Positions 39,331 through 52,738 of a DNA stretch of 64,000 nucleotides are shown one piece after another. The position numbers and the translations under genes are program-made. Source of the stretch: Erodium maritimum (taxonomy: Eukaryota; Streptophyta; Magnoliopsida; Geraniales; Geraniaceae); contig OY997592.1 in assembly GCA_963921825.1 (NCBI GenBank), forward strand, positions 29,553,730-29,617,729, given 5' to 3'. Below the pieces are notes generated by a model. That model made no database searches. It saw only the letters and a program-made list of their open reading frames with translations, and had not been told where the DNA came from. Within the stretch, counting starts at the first letter, position 1. Each line of letters starts with the position of its first letter.

Positions 39331-39618
39331 GTAGGTGACACGGCCCGGCCCACTTGCCGGCCTGGTCCAGTCAGCTACTTTAAAAAAATATATATCTCTG
39401 TTTGTTTCGTTGTGCGGTTAGGTTTGTTGTTGCGTGGCTTGGTGCACGGGTGTGCGGTTTAATTGAGGTTTCGCTTACGTATTATTGTAATTAAAGTATA
39501 AATAGCGTGAGCGGTGTGACGTTTAGTAACGAGTACACTAGTATTTTATGAACAAGTCGTCGTTATATAAATTCGTAAACTGAACGTTTGCGTGTATCCG
39601 TGCAGAGGATACTGACAC

Positions 39619-42600
39619 ATGGCTCGCGGCAGACGAGGACGAGCAGCGGTAACACAGGGACGGGCGCCCACGCAAGGCAGGCGGGGACGGTCAGCGGGGA
39701 CGCCAGGACGGGTGCCAACCGTTGAGCCCGATGAGTACGCGGAGGCGCAGGGTACTCCTTTCGGAGAAGACAGGAGAAGCGACGCGGGACCGCCTACGGG
39801 CACACCCAGCGTCCCGCCGGTCGCGGACCCTCCCGTTACGACTGCCCTGGACGAGCTGACCAGGACAGTCCAGAGTTTGGTGGCGATCATCGCCAGTCGA
39901 GAGTCGGCATCGCCAGCTCCGGAGGCAGCAGCGGCCCCAGTGAGGCCCGTTCAGGCAGAGGACCATACGGCCCGGACCCTGCTGGGCTTCCTGAAGCTAG
40001 GAATACCTACATTTGCCGGGGAGCCGAACCCCGACCTAGCCGAGATGTGGCTAGAGCAGGTCACGCGGGACCTGGATACATCAGGTATCGAGGATGGCCG
40101 CCGCAGAGTGTCCTTTGCAGCTCACCAGCTGAGGGACAGCGCCTACCACTGGTGGGGGCATGTGAGGGACAGTGTCGGGCATGACTACGCCACCTTCCAG
40201 ACGGTCTTCCTGGCACAGTACTTTCTCAAGTCGGCTCGGTTGGACCGACACCGACAGTTCCTGGATCTGCAGCAGGAGGGGATGACAGTGGCAGAATACG
40301 AGGCCAGATTCACGGCCCTGACCAGATTCGCGCCCGAGATGGTGGCGACAGAGCAGAACCGTTTCCTGCGGTTCGAGGGGGTACTGAGACCGGTGATTCG
40401 TGACAAGGTTCTCGCCTTGAGGATGCGGAAGTACTCCGAGCTCGTGGACACTGCAGCGACGGTGGAGCAGGGTATCCGGGATGCGACCAGGACCCGTGAG
40501 GTTCGACAGCGGCCGACCAGCTTTGCAGGGCCGTCCGATTCACGAGACCCGAGGAGACAGAGGACCACGGGGTTCTTCCGACCACAGGCTCATCAGGGTG
40601 GGGCAAGACAGATGGGGTCGGCGGCGTCCGTGGGGCCAGTCGCATCAGAGAGGGGGCCGACATGCTATCTCTGCGGGCAGCCAGGCCACTTGCAGCGGGA
40701 GTGTCCGAGTCGAGAGCCGACGAGATCGGCTGTTTCCGGTGCGGCCGGGTGGGACACACTATGGCATGGTGCCGTGAGCCGTTGGGAGCGACATCAGCGC
40801 AGCGACCGCAACAGTCGCGGACAATACAGTCACCCAGGGGTCGCCCTCGTCAGAGTCAGCAGTCGAGATTCTCACAGCCGTCTACGAGCGCGCCGGTTCT
40901 GAGGCAGCAGTAGAGACCTGGGTATTCAGTAGCCAGTGCGCCGGGTCAGAGGCAGCAGGCCTCGCTGCGGGGGGGGGGGGGGGTGTACGCAGTCACCGAC
41001 TCCCGGGCCCCAGGATCTACTACGTACCGCGAGACCATCCAGGGTACGTGTTTAGTGTATCATTTATGGACATTGTTCTTATTTGATACTGGGGTGTCGC
41101 ATTCGTTTATTTCATTGAGTTGTGCTGAGGGGTTGGGACTGAGTTTAGAGCCGTTGAGTCCACCACTGTGCCTGGACACCCCAGTTGGGGGTGGTGTATC
41201 ATTGACTAGAGTCTGTCGTGCCTACGAGATTAGAGTCGCAGACTGTCCTTGCCCTGGTGATCTTCTTGTACTGGGAATGACGACCTTTGATGTGATCTTG
41301 GGAATGGATTGGCTGGCGAGGTACCGAGCCAATATCGATTGCTACAGGCGGCGAGTGACAGTGTCAGCAGGCAACACGACGGTGAAGTGTGTTCTGGGTA
41401 GTAAGAGCGGGGTTCTCTTGTCGGCGTTGTCCGCAGTGGAGGAAGTATCGGCTATGCAGAGCCGAGGGTTACCGAGAGTGGTATGCGAGTTCCCCAAGGT
41501 CTTTCCTGAGGAGTTGAGCGGGTTGCCATCGGTTCGTGAGGTGGAGTTCGGGATTGACCTAGTGCCGGGAACGGCCGACGATATCGATGACGCCTTACAG
41601 GTTTGCGCCGGCAGAGTTGATTGAGCTGAAGTGTCAGCTAGAGGAGCATCAGCAGAAGGGGTTTATCCGTCCGAGTGTATCGCCGTGGGGAGCACCAGCA
41701 CTCTTCGTGAAGAAGAAGAGTGGAGAGCTACGGATGTGTATAGATTACCTGAAGCTGAACCGGGTTACGGTGAAGAACCGATACCCGATGCCGAGGATCG
41801 ATGACTTGTTCGACCAGTTGAGAGGGTCAACCTGCTTCTCGACGATCGATATGCGATCCGGTTATTATCAGTTGCGAGTCCGTGAGGGGGACGTCGCAAA
41901 GACTGCATTCCGGACACACTATGGGCACTACGAGTTCTTGGTGATGCCATTCGGACTGACGAACGCACCTGCAGCGTTCATGGACCTGATGAACAGCATC
42001 TTCCGGCCGTTCTTAGATCATTTTGTGGTGGTGTTCGTAGACGACATCCTGATTTATTCGCAGAGCGAGGCGGCACATGAGGTACATCTGAGGACTGTTC
42101 TAAAACTAGTGCGCGAGCACCAGCTATATGCCAACCTGGAGAAGTGCGAGTTCTGGCTCGCTGAGGTGAAATTCCTCGGTCACATCGTGTCTCGTGACGG
42201 TATACTGGTCGATCCGTCGAAGATCGACGCGGTCTCGAAGTGGGCATGACCCACGAGTGTCTTCGAGATCCGCAGCTTTTTGGGGTTGGCAGGCTACTAT
42301 CGGCGATTTGTCCAGGACTTTGCGCGAGTAGCCGCGCCGATGACTCTGTTGACGCGCAAGGGAGTCGGGTTTGTGTGGACAGAGGATTGTGAGCGTGCAT
42401 TCACAGAGTTGAAGACTCGGCTGACTACCGCTCCAGTATTGGTAGTGCCCGAGCGAGGGATCGGGTATGATGTCTACTGTGATGCGTCCAGAGAGGGACT
42501 GGGCTGCGTACTGATGCAGTTGGGCAGAGTTGTGGCTTATGGCTCCAGGCAGTTGAAGACGCACGAGCGCAACTATCCTACCCACGACTTGGCGCTAGCA

Positions 42601-44480
42601 GCAGTCGTGTTCGTGCTAAAAGGCTGGCGATATTATCTTTAAGGCGAGGGGTTTCAGGTGTTCTCGGATCACAAGAGCCTCAAGTTCATATTTTCCCAGC
42701 GAGACCTGAACATGCGCCAGCGGCGGTGGATGGAGCTACTCGAGGAGTACGACTTCGAGCTACACTACCATCCGGGTAAGGCGAACGTAGTCGCCGACGC
42801 CTTGAGTAGGAAGTCGGTTCCGAACCTCGCCAGCATATCAGTCCGAGAGTGGGACATGATGGGGGAGCTGAGCACGTTCGGGCTTGAGCTAGAGGAGGTT
42901 ACTGGTGACATGGCCATGTGCTCATTAATGGCTCAGCCCTCACTGCTTGCCCGAGTGTTGGAGGCGCAGTTGGAGGACATCGAGACGCTAGAGATCCTAG
43001 AAAGGGTCGTCCGAGGTAACGAAGTGGCAGGCTGGGATTTTAGTGCTGATTGGGGGTTACGGTATCGAGGAGGATTGTTCGTGCCGGGCAACTGTAGAGA
43101 CGACGTGTTGCGAGAGTCGCATCATTCGCGTCTTACAGTGCACCCGGGGGGCACCGGGATGTACCGTGACATCAGGCGGCACTTCTGGTTGCGCGGGATG
43201 CGGAGAGTAGTCGCAGAGTTTGTGTCGAGATGTCTCGTCTGTCAGCAGGTGAAGGCCGAGCATCACCGTCCCGCAGGATTGTTGCAGCCACCGCCGATTG
43301 CCCAGTGGAAGTGGGAGCATATCACGATGGACTTCGTGTGTGGACTACCGAGATCGCCGAAGGGAAACGAGCCGTATGAGTGGTAGTCGACCGGTTGACC
43401 AAGTTGGCCCATTTCCTGGCTATGAGGATGACTGATCCGGTCGACAAGTTGAGCAGCTTGTACATTCAGGAGATAGTGCGTCTCCATGGGGTCCCGGTGT
43501 CGATAGTGTCTGACAGGGATCCTCGTTTCACGTCCAGATTTTGTCCGAGTCTACAGGATGCATTGGGGACCGAGGTTCTACTCAGTACAGCTCACCATCC
43601 CCAGACAGACGGTTAGTTCGAGCGCACTATTCAGATCTTGGAAGACATGTTGCGGGCATGTGTGCTGGATTTCAGGGGATCGTGGGAGACCCACCTGCCG
43701 TTGGCCGAGTTCGCCTACAACAACAGCTATCAGGCCAGTATTGGGATGGCACCGTTCGAAGCGTTGTATGGGAGGTCGTGTCGATCGCCAGTGTGTTGGG
43801 CGGAGGTAGGGGACAAGAGTCTGCTGGGGCCAGATCTTGTCAGAGAGACGACAGAGAAGGTCGCGCTGATACGCGATCGGTTGAGGACCGCGCAGAGTCG
43901 GCAGAAGAGTTATGTCGACAGACGACGTCGACCTCTTGAGTTCGCAGTCGGGGATCACGTGTTCCTGAAGGTGAGCCCGAGGAAGGGACTGGTACGGTTC
44001 AGACGCAGCGGGGGAAAGCTGGCTCCGCGGAAAATTGGCCCGTTCGAGATTTTAAGCAGAGTGGGAGCAGTGGCTTATCGTCTAGCGTTGCCACCGTAAC
44101 TTGGGAGAGTTCATAACGTCTTCCACGTGTCCCAGTTGCGGCAGTACAATGCGGACCCCTCCCACGTCATTGAGTGGACAGATATCGAGGTGGCTGACGA
44201 TGTCTCCTATGAGGAGCAGCCGGTTCGGATCATAGACACACGGGAGCAGGTCCTACGGGGAGGCAAGATTATCCGCCTGGTACGAGTGCAGTGGAAGCAT
44301 CACGGGGCTGAATCGACTTGGGAACGCGAGGACGAGGTTCGCGCGAAGTACCCTGACCTGTTCGACTCCCGAGGTACGTCTGTTTTAAATTTCGCGGACG
44401 AAATTCCTTTAAGAGGGGCAGATTGTAATAACCACTCCCGGTCAACGCCAGTCAAACCTGCGAAAAACAGGAAAATTTAA
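39619..44480 (+). pseudogene. Gag-pol of element 2, multiply broken
   Basis: Gag is open from ATG 39619 (MARGRRGRAA) through the first zinc knuckle [15 protein letters not shown] frameshift near 40710 puts the second knuckle CFRCGRVGHTMAWC in another frame. A 14-base G run ends at about 40982, then the protease (LFDTGVSHSF, with Val in place of the usual Ala after DTG) at 40983-41570, a frameshift near 41580, and RT (FVDDILIYS) to a stop at 42247. RNase H pieces run 42280-42642 and from 42658, with a frameshift near 43375 within integrase, a stop at 43614, a stop at 44097, and a chromodomain frame 44127-44480. At least four stops and three frameshifts: not functional. Order and content equal element 1. 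Confidence 0.93.
44411..44422 (+). promoter_or_regulatory. Polypurine tract of element 2
   Basis: AAGAGGGGCAGA directly before the 3' LTR. Confidence 0.8.
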
Positions 44481-47400
44481 AATTTTAAAGACAGACACTT
44501 AATTGAACCTAAAATGACCCCGAGGGTCATACCGGACTTAAGTTGACCCCGATATCGACTAAAGTGAGTTCCGGGGGACTCAGGGCAACTTTCTGTTCAA
44601 TTTGGGAAATGTTGACTTTTCGCTGGAAAAGTCAACCGAACGACGTTTTGGTCCATTCGATGACCGTTTTGGATCCAAAGAGCTTAGCCGTCGTCGCAGC
44701 GGTCTTAGTTGAGCCGTTTTCTTGTAGCCCGTGAAGTTTCGTAAATTCTTGGAAAAAGTGCCCGTTCGGGGCCCAAAACGTCCGAATTTCGCGAATCTGA
44801 TTGAAAAATATCTAGTAGATATTTTCCTAAAAGGTGTGGGACCCACCTTGCAACTTGTCAAACAAGTGGTGGTGTTAGGTTTTGGGGGGGGGGGGGGAAT
44901 GAAAGGTGAGGCTTAAGGGGGGTTCGGCCAAGACAAAATCAAAGGAGAAAAAAAATAGAAAAAGAAGAGAGAGGTTTAGAGAGAGAAGGAGAAGGAGAGG
45001 AAGAGAGAAAAGGGAGAAAGTTAGGGTTTGGGTGTCACTATTCACGTCTTCCACCCTTGGATCGTCTCAGAGCTTGGAGATTCACACTCCCATCGTCTTC
45101 CTCTACGGTAATCACCAAACCGATCTTCGATTTGTCATTTTCTAAAATTAGGTTTTGGTTTGAAACTATTAGTTTAGGGTAGTATTGAGGTTGGGGGATC
45201 GTTGGAGACGTTTTGGAGACGTTTTGGGGTGAAGGGGGACGTTTTCCGGCGACTGGGAGCTCGGGAGGAGCTCCGACCACCATAGGGGGGTGGCCGGCCA
45301 CCATGTGGGGCGGCTGGCCGGAGCTAGGGCCGGCCACCACCATGGTGGGCCGGGCCCATTGGAACCCTAGCAACCCACGGCCAAGGTGGGCCGGGGTGGG
45401 GACCACGTGCTCGGGTGCTCGGGTTTTGTGTTCGGGTGGTTTAGAACGTTCCCCGGACCATTTATCCACAACCGAATTGAAATTTGGATTTAAAATGCGA
45501 AAGTTGTAATTATCGGGTTTAGAAACTTTGAACGTTAATTAATTGACTCGGAAGTCGGAACTCAATTCCGTCGAGTGCCTAGGAACCCTTGAATTATTCT
45601 AAGACCGTAGAAACGAAAACGGGAATTTTCGGAGCCCCGAAAGGGCGTTTCCAAAACCCGGGCAGATTCTCCATGTCGGGCGAATCGGGCTTTTCCGAGT
45701 CCTTTATCGACAATGTCGAGTAATTGGGAAGTTTGGGAGTGATCGACATTGTCGGGGTTACGTTTGGGCGTTAGGTTTATTGAATTTCAGTTTATTCTTG
45801 CGAGTTTAAAAGTGCCTTAAAATTGTGTTCTTTTAGATCGTGTCGCGGACCGAGGCAAGGGAAAGCTGGGCGAGTGACTGAGATCACGCCGGAGCTCGTT
45901 GGTTGGCATTTGGGAGAACACATACGAGGTAGGGAAAAGTAGCCGGATTTCGGCTCTGACTAGGGAAAGTTAACAGTAGAATTGCATGTGACACCGAGGT
46001 GTCGTGGGTTAAGTAGGTTATCGAATATTAGAAAGGGTAAATTACAAATGCATACCCTTAAGTATGCCCGTTTAACCGATGCATACCCTTAAGTTTAAAC
46101 TTAACCGATGCATACCCTAAAGTTTCGTTTATTAACAGAGAACCCCTTCCGTCAATCAGGGTTAGTCTTTTTTATGTCAAATGACAAAAATGCCCTCAAC
46201 TACCTATCAATATTACAGAATCCTACCACTGATTTTTGAAAATTCTTTTTATTACTAATAAATCATTTTTATTATTTAAAAAATAGTTTTATTACTTAAA
46301 AAATAAATATTCAATTTGAAAATCAGATTTATTATTTAAAAAAATCAAATTTCAATTTAAAAAATCAGTTTTATTTTTTTAAAAATAAATTTCAATTTTA
46401 AAAATCAGTTTTATTATTACTAAATCAGTTTTTTATTATTAAAAATCTATTTTATTTTACATTCTTTTTTTTTTTATCTTTGTACTGTTCATCATCTTCA
46501 ACCTATTTCCAGCATCCTCTCTGGTTTTGTAACAAACACAAGATGAAATTCATTCACGTCAAACCCCAACCCACAAATTCCATGTCTCAATCGTCGAAGA
46601 CCATAGAATAAACCCACAAACGAGTTCAGACTCAGATATCAATCGAACCCAAACCCCCAATTTCAGAACCCAAACCATCATCGAAGAACACATGCAGATC
46701 CACCTGGGTTTCGTGCTTCTTGCTTCACGGGCTTCACGCCGGCCGGAGACAGACCTCGGGCTTCGTGGGTCGTCGTCATATTTGTAAGGAGCTCGCCGTA
46801 TTTGTCGAGAAATAGAAAAAAGCGACTCCGAGAAATCGAAGTCGTGGATCTTATGAGTGTTTGGAATCGAAATCGAAGGAGAAACGCTTTTAGATCTTAT
46901 GAGTGTTTGATGTTTTGGGTTGAGGATTGCTTTATTTTAGTGGAGAACACATGTGGATGGAGGAGAAAGCATGGTAAAAGAAGGAGAACATGAAGCAATG
47001 GATTAGGGGGAGACGAGAATGTTAGATCTGAAATTGGGTTAGGTTATAAAAAAAATTTAAGTAAATAAAAAAAATTGTTAAAATGATTATTGAGGGTAGT
47101 TTGGGTATTTTGGAAAAATTGAACAGTAAATAGACAGAATTGACTACGGAAGGGGTTTTGGGTTAATAAACGAAACTTTAGGGTATGCATCGGTTAAGTT
47201 TAAACTTAAGGGTATGCATCGGTTAAACGGGCATACTTAAGGGTATGCATTTGTAATTTACCCTATTAGAAAGGCATGATACGGGAACGTAGCGAACCTT
47301 AGAAATGCATGTGATACTTAGTAGTGTCGTAGGAGCAGAGAACTTAGCGATATTAGAATTACTGGAGGCATATGCCCATGCCCGGAGGTTGATTGTTTAA

Positions 47401-48586
47401 TTTATGTCTTGGGTGGCCATGAGAGCCCGTACTTTACTGTTGTGTCTTGGGTGGCCATGAGAGCCCGTGTTTTACTGTTGGTGTCTTGGGTGGCCATGAG
47501 AGCCCGTGTTTTACTGTTGGGATGTCTTGGGAGGCCGTGAGTGCCCGTGGGGTTGTTGAGCCCGTGAGTTACTGTTGGTGTTTCTTGGGAGGCCATGAGG
47601 GCCCGTGGGGTATTTGAACCCGTGTTTTTACCGTTGGAGTCTTGAGTGGCCATGAGTGCCTGTGGAGTGTTGAACTGGTCTTGTTGCTGTTTGTTGAACC
47701 TTTCTTGTGATTGTGATTGTGAGTGCCCGAGGTTAGTGACCCGACTTCGTGTCGGGAAGTGGTGTGGAATTTGGCTGGCTTGCCTGAGTTCGAGTCTCGG
47801 TAAGTTGCGAGCGTTCTTTGGCTAGCCTGATCCGTGTTCGAGTCTCGGCAGGTTGTGAGCGTTTTTAGGCGATGGGAGGGCAGCTCCCATTCCGACTAGC
47901 TATCGGAAAAGTAGCTCGGTTTATCGCTAACAGGTCGACCGCCTGGAGCCTGACAGTGATAGGTAAAGCGTGTGGGGCAGGCTCGAGCCCAGCCGGTTAG
48001 CAACCGGCACTGAGCAGCTGACAGGAATGCGATCCTTTGCGATCTTGTTTGGTGTGCGATCCCTTGTGATCTTGTTTGGTGTTGCGTAGTATTATGTCGT
48101 GTCTTTGGAGTAGGTCGTCGATAGTTGTGTCGGGTTTACATTACGAGTCCGAGTGTTGAGTTTGTTGAGGAAGGTAACGGGTTGTGTGTCAGTTGAGTAC
48201 TTGAGTTTGGGGATTGTAGTCCCGGTGTTGGGTTTGGTTTTGGTGTTACCGGCATTGTCTGCTAAGTATGCCGTAGTCAGTCTGTTATCCGTGGTGGTGA
48301 GCGAACGCTCACCCCTAGCTGCTTTTCCTACAGGTACTGATCACAGGACGGACTAGGTGAGCTCTCGAAGCTTGAGGAGCTAGGAGCGGGGTCCGGGTTT
48401 TATATTTTGAGTCTAGTGACGGATACCATGTACCTTGTCCTTTTGTTGGGACGTTTTTGAGTTGTAAATATTATTTTGATTAACTAATTGGTAATTTCAA
48501 AGTGTTTATTCAAAACAGGTTTCAAATGTTTTATGATTTTAAGTGTTCGCGTCCCGAGTTCGGTTTACTGAAATTGGGGCGTGACA
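44424..48586 (+). repeat. 3' LTR of element 2, interrupted by a MULE
   Basis: 4,163 bp as found; 2,925 bp after subtracting the 1,229-bp insert and one 9-bp TSD copy. It retains the segment missing from the 5' LTR and has fewer 21-bp repeat copies (45280-45310). Confidence 0.92.
46035..47263. mobile_element. Non-autonomous MULE with about 100-bp perfect TIRs
   Basis: The ends GGGTAAATTACAAATGCATA and its inverse extend as about 100 bp of identical TIR, then imperfectly to about 125 bp. The flanks 46026-46034 and 47264-47272 are both TATTAGAAA, the canonical 9-bp MULE TSD, and the uninterrupted site is seen in the 5' LTR near 37121. Each TIR contains three internal copies of an ATGCATACCCTTAAG-like unit. 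The interior is A/T homopolymer-rich (46230-46470) then leader-like (46540-47000), with no transposase or recognisable captured gene. Confidence 0.95.
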
Positions 48587-48591
48587 ATTAA

Positions 48592-49735
48592 GTTTGTACA
48601 TCAAATGTTCATCAACATTAGAGGAAAATCCTTGTTTCATGTATGCCTCTTCCTCTATATCATCATTGAGAAATGTTGTTTACATATCCATTTGATGAAG
48701 TTCCAAGTCAAAATGTGCAACCAATGCCAAAATAAAATGAAGAGAATATTTTTTAGATACACGAGAAAATGTTTCATTGTATTCAATCCCCTTTCTTTGA
48801 GTGAATACTTTAGCGACGAGTCTTGATGTATGTCTTTCAATGTTTTCTAATGAGCCTTTCTTTGTTTCGAAGACTCATTTACACCCAATGGGTTGCACAC
48901 CAATAGACGACTCGACAAGATCTCAAACTCTATTAGATACCATGGAATTCATTTCATCCTTCATATTGGTGTACCAAAAATTTGATTCTTCGCAACTTAT
49001 GGCTTGTGGAAATGTTTCAAGATCATTTTCAACATTTTTGGTTCCGATATTGTAGTGTTTTTCTTGTAAATACACAATATAATCACTAGGAACCGTTGAA
49101 TTCCTTTTTCTAATAGATCTCCTTCATGGTTCATAAATGATCTCTTCAAGAACATAATGTACAACCGATTGCTCAATGTTTTCAGGTGAATCCTGAATAA
49201 CTGGATCTACTAAATTTTCAACAATTTGTTAAAATTCTTGATTGTTATCAACTGCTATTGGATTATAGACTTTTATTTCATACGAACATCCACAAAAACG
49301 TATATGGTCCAAACTCAGTTTCTAAAACTTTGGTTGAAACTCGGTTCAATATGTACGCATATGTCTTATTGGATTCAATCCATAAAGACTTAGGAAGACC
49401 CATAGCTACGAATCATGCTCTGGATCATGTCTATTAATGTCTGATTCCTTCTTTCTACAAAACCATTTTGGTCAGGTGAAGCAGACGTAGTATATTGGCC
49501 ACAATCCCATGTTCTTAAAGGAACTTTGGAAACGTACTGGTCGCTTGTTCATCTTTAGTTTATCTACCATAGAACCACCACTACGATTTGATCTCACAAT
49601 CTTAATTTGCATTCTGCATTGTTTCTCTACTTCAACTTTAGATTTTTAAATGCATCCAATGCTTCGTTCTTGTTACAAAACATATAGAGATACATGTATC
49701 ATGATTAATCATCTATAAAGGTGATATAATATTTT
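48592..49735 (-). pseudogene. Ty1/copia pol, integrase to early RT (part 3 of 4)
   Basis: Minus-strand translation shows the copia integrase core: a TFIDD-like strand at the 49735 edge, KVEVEKQC...IKIVRS, then QNGFVERRN-type residues near 49440-49470, followed by the linker and early RT (SFWYTNMKDEMNSM near 48960, EYNETFS near 48780, LELHQMDVK near 48690). Many stops. It is interrupted at 48591 by element 2 and at 49736 by a MITE. Confidence 0.78.
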
Positions 49736-52700
49736 GGGGTTACTCTGTCACGCCCCGAATTCGGTAGAACCGAACCCAGAACGCGAACGGTGAAACAATA
49801 AAACAATTTTCAAACATTTTAATAAACCTCTTTAAATCAACACTTAAGTTAAGCAAAAACGATAATTTTACAGCGGAAAATACGTTCAAAACGATGTATA
49901 AACGAGCTACAAGGTACGTCACTAACTACCCAGAGACCCGGACTTCCGCTCCCAGTTCTTCAAGCTTCGAGGGCTCTCCTAGTCCGTCTCACGACCAGTA
50001 CCTGCAGGAAAAGTAGCAGGGGGTGAGCATTTCGCTCGCCGCCACGGATACCGGGTTGACCACGGCATACCAGCAGAAATACCGGGAACCCGACAACAAC
50101 AACCCCGAGGACTACTACCCCCAAAACACAATTTAGACTGACGGTCACGCAATACAACTGTTCAACTTTCCCAACCATCTCAAAACCCGGACACGTAATG
50201 TAAACCCGACCCAGCAGTTACAACCTCAATCAAAGACGCCAATAATAACCACGCAACACCCAAGATCACAAAGGACCGCACACCAGCTACTCAGTTGCCG
50301 ATCGCTAACCGGCTGGTCTTGAGCCTGCCCCACGCAACTTTCCCCGACACGCAGTCGGGCCAGGCGGTCGACCTGTTCGCGACATATAAAGCAATACTTT
50401 TCCGATAGCTAGTCGGAAGGGGAGCCGCCCTTTATCGCATAATCATGCACACTTTACCGATGGTTAGTCGGAAGGCTTGCTAACCCTTACGCGCGCGACC
50501 CCGTGGCACCTTTTGTTGTCAGGTGGGCCCAACCTCCATGCAATCACAGTCATCACACAAGGTTCAACAAATAGCGACAATAATACAACGACTAACTACC
50601 CCTTAGCAAGACAGTCAGCAACAATACAGTTTTAACACCCCACATGCACACATGACCACCCACGAAACACAATCAGTAACATACGGGTTCAACACCCCAA
50701 AGGCACACACAACCACAATCATAAACACAACAAGTTACTTAACCTACGGGCACAACTAAGTGTCCACATGCATTTCTGCTAATAACTTTCCCTAGTCAAG
50801 GCCGATATCCGGCTACTTTTCCCTACCTCGTAAAGCTTTCCAAATATCCACGCTCAAGCTCCGGCGTGCTCGCAGTCACCCGCTTAGCCTCCTCTTTCCG
50901 CGGTCGGCGGCACGATCTAACAAGATCACAAATTAAAACACTTTTTAAGTTCGCAGGCAAAGCTGAATTTTAATGAATTTGACGCCCAAACGCGACCCCG
51001 ACAATGCCGATCACTCCCAAACTTCCCAATTACTCGACATTGTGAACAAAGGGCCCGGAAAAGCCCGATTCACCCGGCTCGGCGAATCTGCCCGGGATCG
51101 GAAAATGCCCTTCCGGGGCTCCGAAAATTCTCGTTTTCGTATCTACGATCCTAAAATAATTCAAGTGTTCCAACGCAATCGAGGGAATCAATTTCCGGCT
51201 TCCGAGCGATTTAATTCGCGTTTAAAGTTTTTAAACCCGAAATTTCCAATTTCCACAATTTAATCCCATAATTCGTTCCGGGTGTGAATTATCGATTCAG
51301 GGATCGTCCAAAACCACCCGAACACGAAAAACCCGAGGCCCGGGCAAGTGGGCCCCACACAGCCACAATGGAAAATTTTCCTTTTCGCCCCAAAACGTTC
51401 CTAACGAACCCCAAACCTCAACTGTTCGTCTTTAAACCAATTCTAACCAAAACCCAACCATATTTGACTCGTTTAACTCAAACCCTAATTTTCAAACGTA
51501 CCAAAACGAGAAAAGAATGGGTTCTCATCGTAGGGAATGACGAGGGGAGTTCGAATCCGCAGTCGTTGAGTCGATCGGTCGGTCGGATCGTCGGGAAATC
51601 AACAAAACTCCACCCTTTTTCTTTTCCTTTTTCCTTTCCTCCTTCTCTCTTCTTTTCTCTATTTTTTTCTCTCTCCTCCCCTTTTCTTTTGCTTTGGCCG
51701 AACACTCCTCTGCCTTTTCTCTCTTTATTTTGTTTCAAAAAACACCCCACCTCTTATTTACAAAACTACCACTCTTGTTTCTTTTTCTTTATTTTAAAAA
51801 CCAACCACCACCACTTGGGTGACAAGTGTCTTGTGGGTCCCAAGTTTTTGAAAAATATCTTTGTAGATATTTTTCAGTAAGATTCGCGAAATTCGGCCGT
51901 CTCGGGCCCCGTGCGGGGCCATTTTCCAAGAAATTACGAAATTTCACGTGCTACAATGAAACGGCCCAACTAAGACCGCTGTAATGACGAATAAGCTTTT
52001 TGGATCCAAACCGGGCCTCGAACGGACCAAAACGTCGCTTGGTTGACTTTTTCGGCAAAAAGTTAACTTTTCTTGAATTGGTCAAAAGTTGCCATGAGTC
52101 ACCCAGAACTCACTTTGGTCGATATCGGGGTCAACTTAAGTCCGATATGACCCTCGGGGTCAATTTTAGGTTCATTTAGGTGTCTGCCCCAAAACTTTAA
52201 ATTTTTCTGTTTTTCCGCAGATTTGACCGGCGTTGACCGGGAGCGGTTCTTACATACTCCAAGTCCTAACGTCCAACTTTCAGAAATTGTTAAATCCTAA
52301 CCCGATACAACTAAAATTACCATGTAGTAACGTTCAAACATCTTTGTGCACCAACTGTTACTAATTTTAAACGGACGTTAACTTGGCAAAGTGGAAAGTC
52401 AAGTTTGCCCTCAAATATGTTCTTCCTTCGGACGTTAAATTGGTCGAACTTCATCTCTTCGTGACCTCATCTCTTCATCTCAGCTCTTCGAACGTCATCT
52501 CTTCGTGTCCGAGCTTTGAACTTCATCTCTTCGTGACCTCAGTTAGGGCAATCATGCCTTTTCACACATATAAAATGAGTCACGTGAGTCACTGTTCACG
52601 GAAACAATCAATTTAAACAGTACTTGTTGGTTTTTGGTAATTCAGTTTTGAAATTTGTTACTATTTGACAATTTTCCAAAGTTTGGGTGCGGATTAGACA

Positions 52701-52738
52701 ATTAAGTGTAGTACGACGTTAGGACATGGAGTAACCTC
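49736..52738. mobile_element. MULE-type MITE (about 489 bp) carrying a solo LTR
   Basis: The ends GGGGTTACTCC and (inverted) GAGGTTACTCC continue as ACTCCAAGTCCTAACGTC versus ACTCCATGTCCTAACGTC. The flanks 49727-49735 and 52739-52747 are both TAATATTTT, a perfect 9-bp TSD. Removing it rejoins the copia integrase strand at a single base, which validates the boundaries. A solo LTR entered 10 bp from its left end. Confidence 0.88.
49746..52254 (-). mobile_element. Solo LTR of a Ty3/gypsy element nested in the MITE
   Basis: Ends TGTCACGCCCCGAATTCGG and GGGAGCGGTTCTTACA (TGTAAGAACC...GGGGCGTGACA in element orientation), with TSD TACTC at 49741-49745 and 52255-52259. It contains the GGGTGAGCATTTCGCTCGCC hairpin near 50020 and CCGATAGCTAGTCGG hairpins at 50402-50475. 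By sequence it is closer to elements 1 and 2 than to the 10.2-kb solo LTR. Confidence 0.93.

Larger units (their letters stand above)
35545..48586 (+). mobile_element. Ty3/gypsy chromovirus-type LTR retrotransposon (element 2)
   Basis: TSD ATTAA at 35540-35544 and 48587-48591. Same clade as element 1 (TGTAATAACC...GGGGCGTGACA ends, same primer site, closely related gag-pol) but a distinct subfamily and older: its LTRs differ by many substitutions, about 50 bp are missing from the 5' LTR near 35917, and 21-bp repeat copy number differs. The 13,042 bp include a 1,229-bp MULE in the 3' LTR. Inserted in a copia pseudogene. Pol has many lesions, so it is inactive. Confidence 0.93.

Noticed and set aside
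38910..39353. Overlapping open frames on both strands of the element 2 leader
   Set aside because: Products of a 34-bp GC-rich minisatellite; no start context and the unit length shifts the frame at every copy.
46802..46993. Captured gene in the MULE (Pack-MULE)
   Set aside because: Only a 63-codon frame without recognisable domain; leader-like sequence alone does not prove gene capture.
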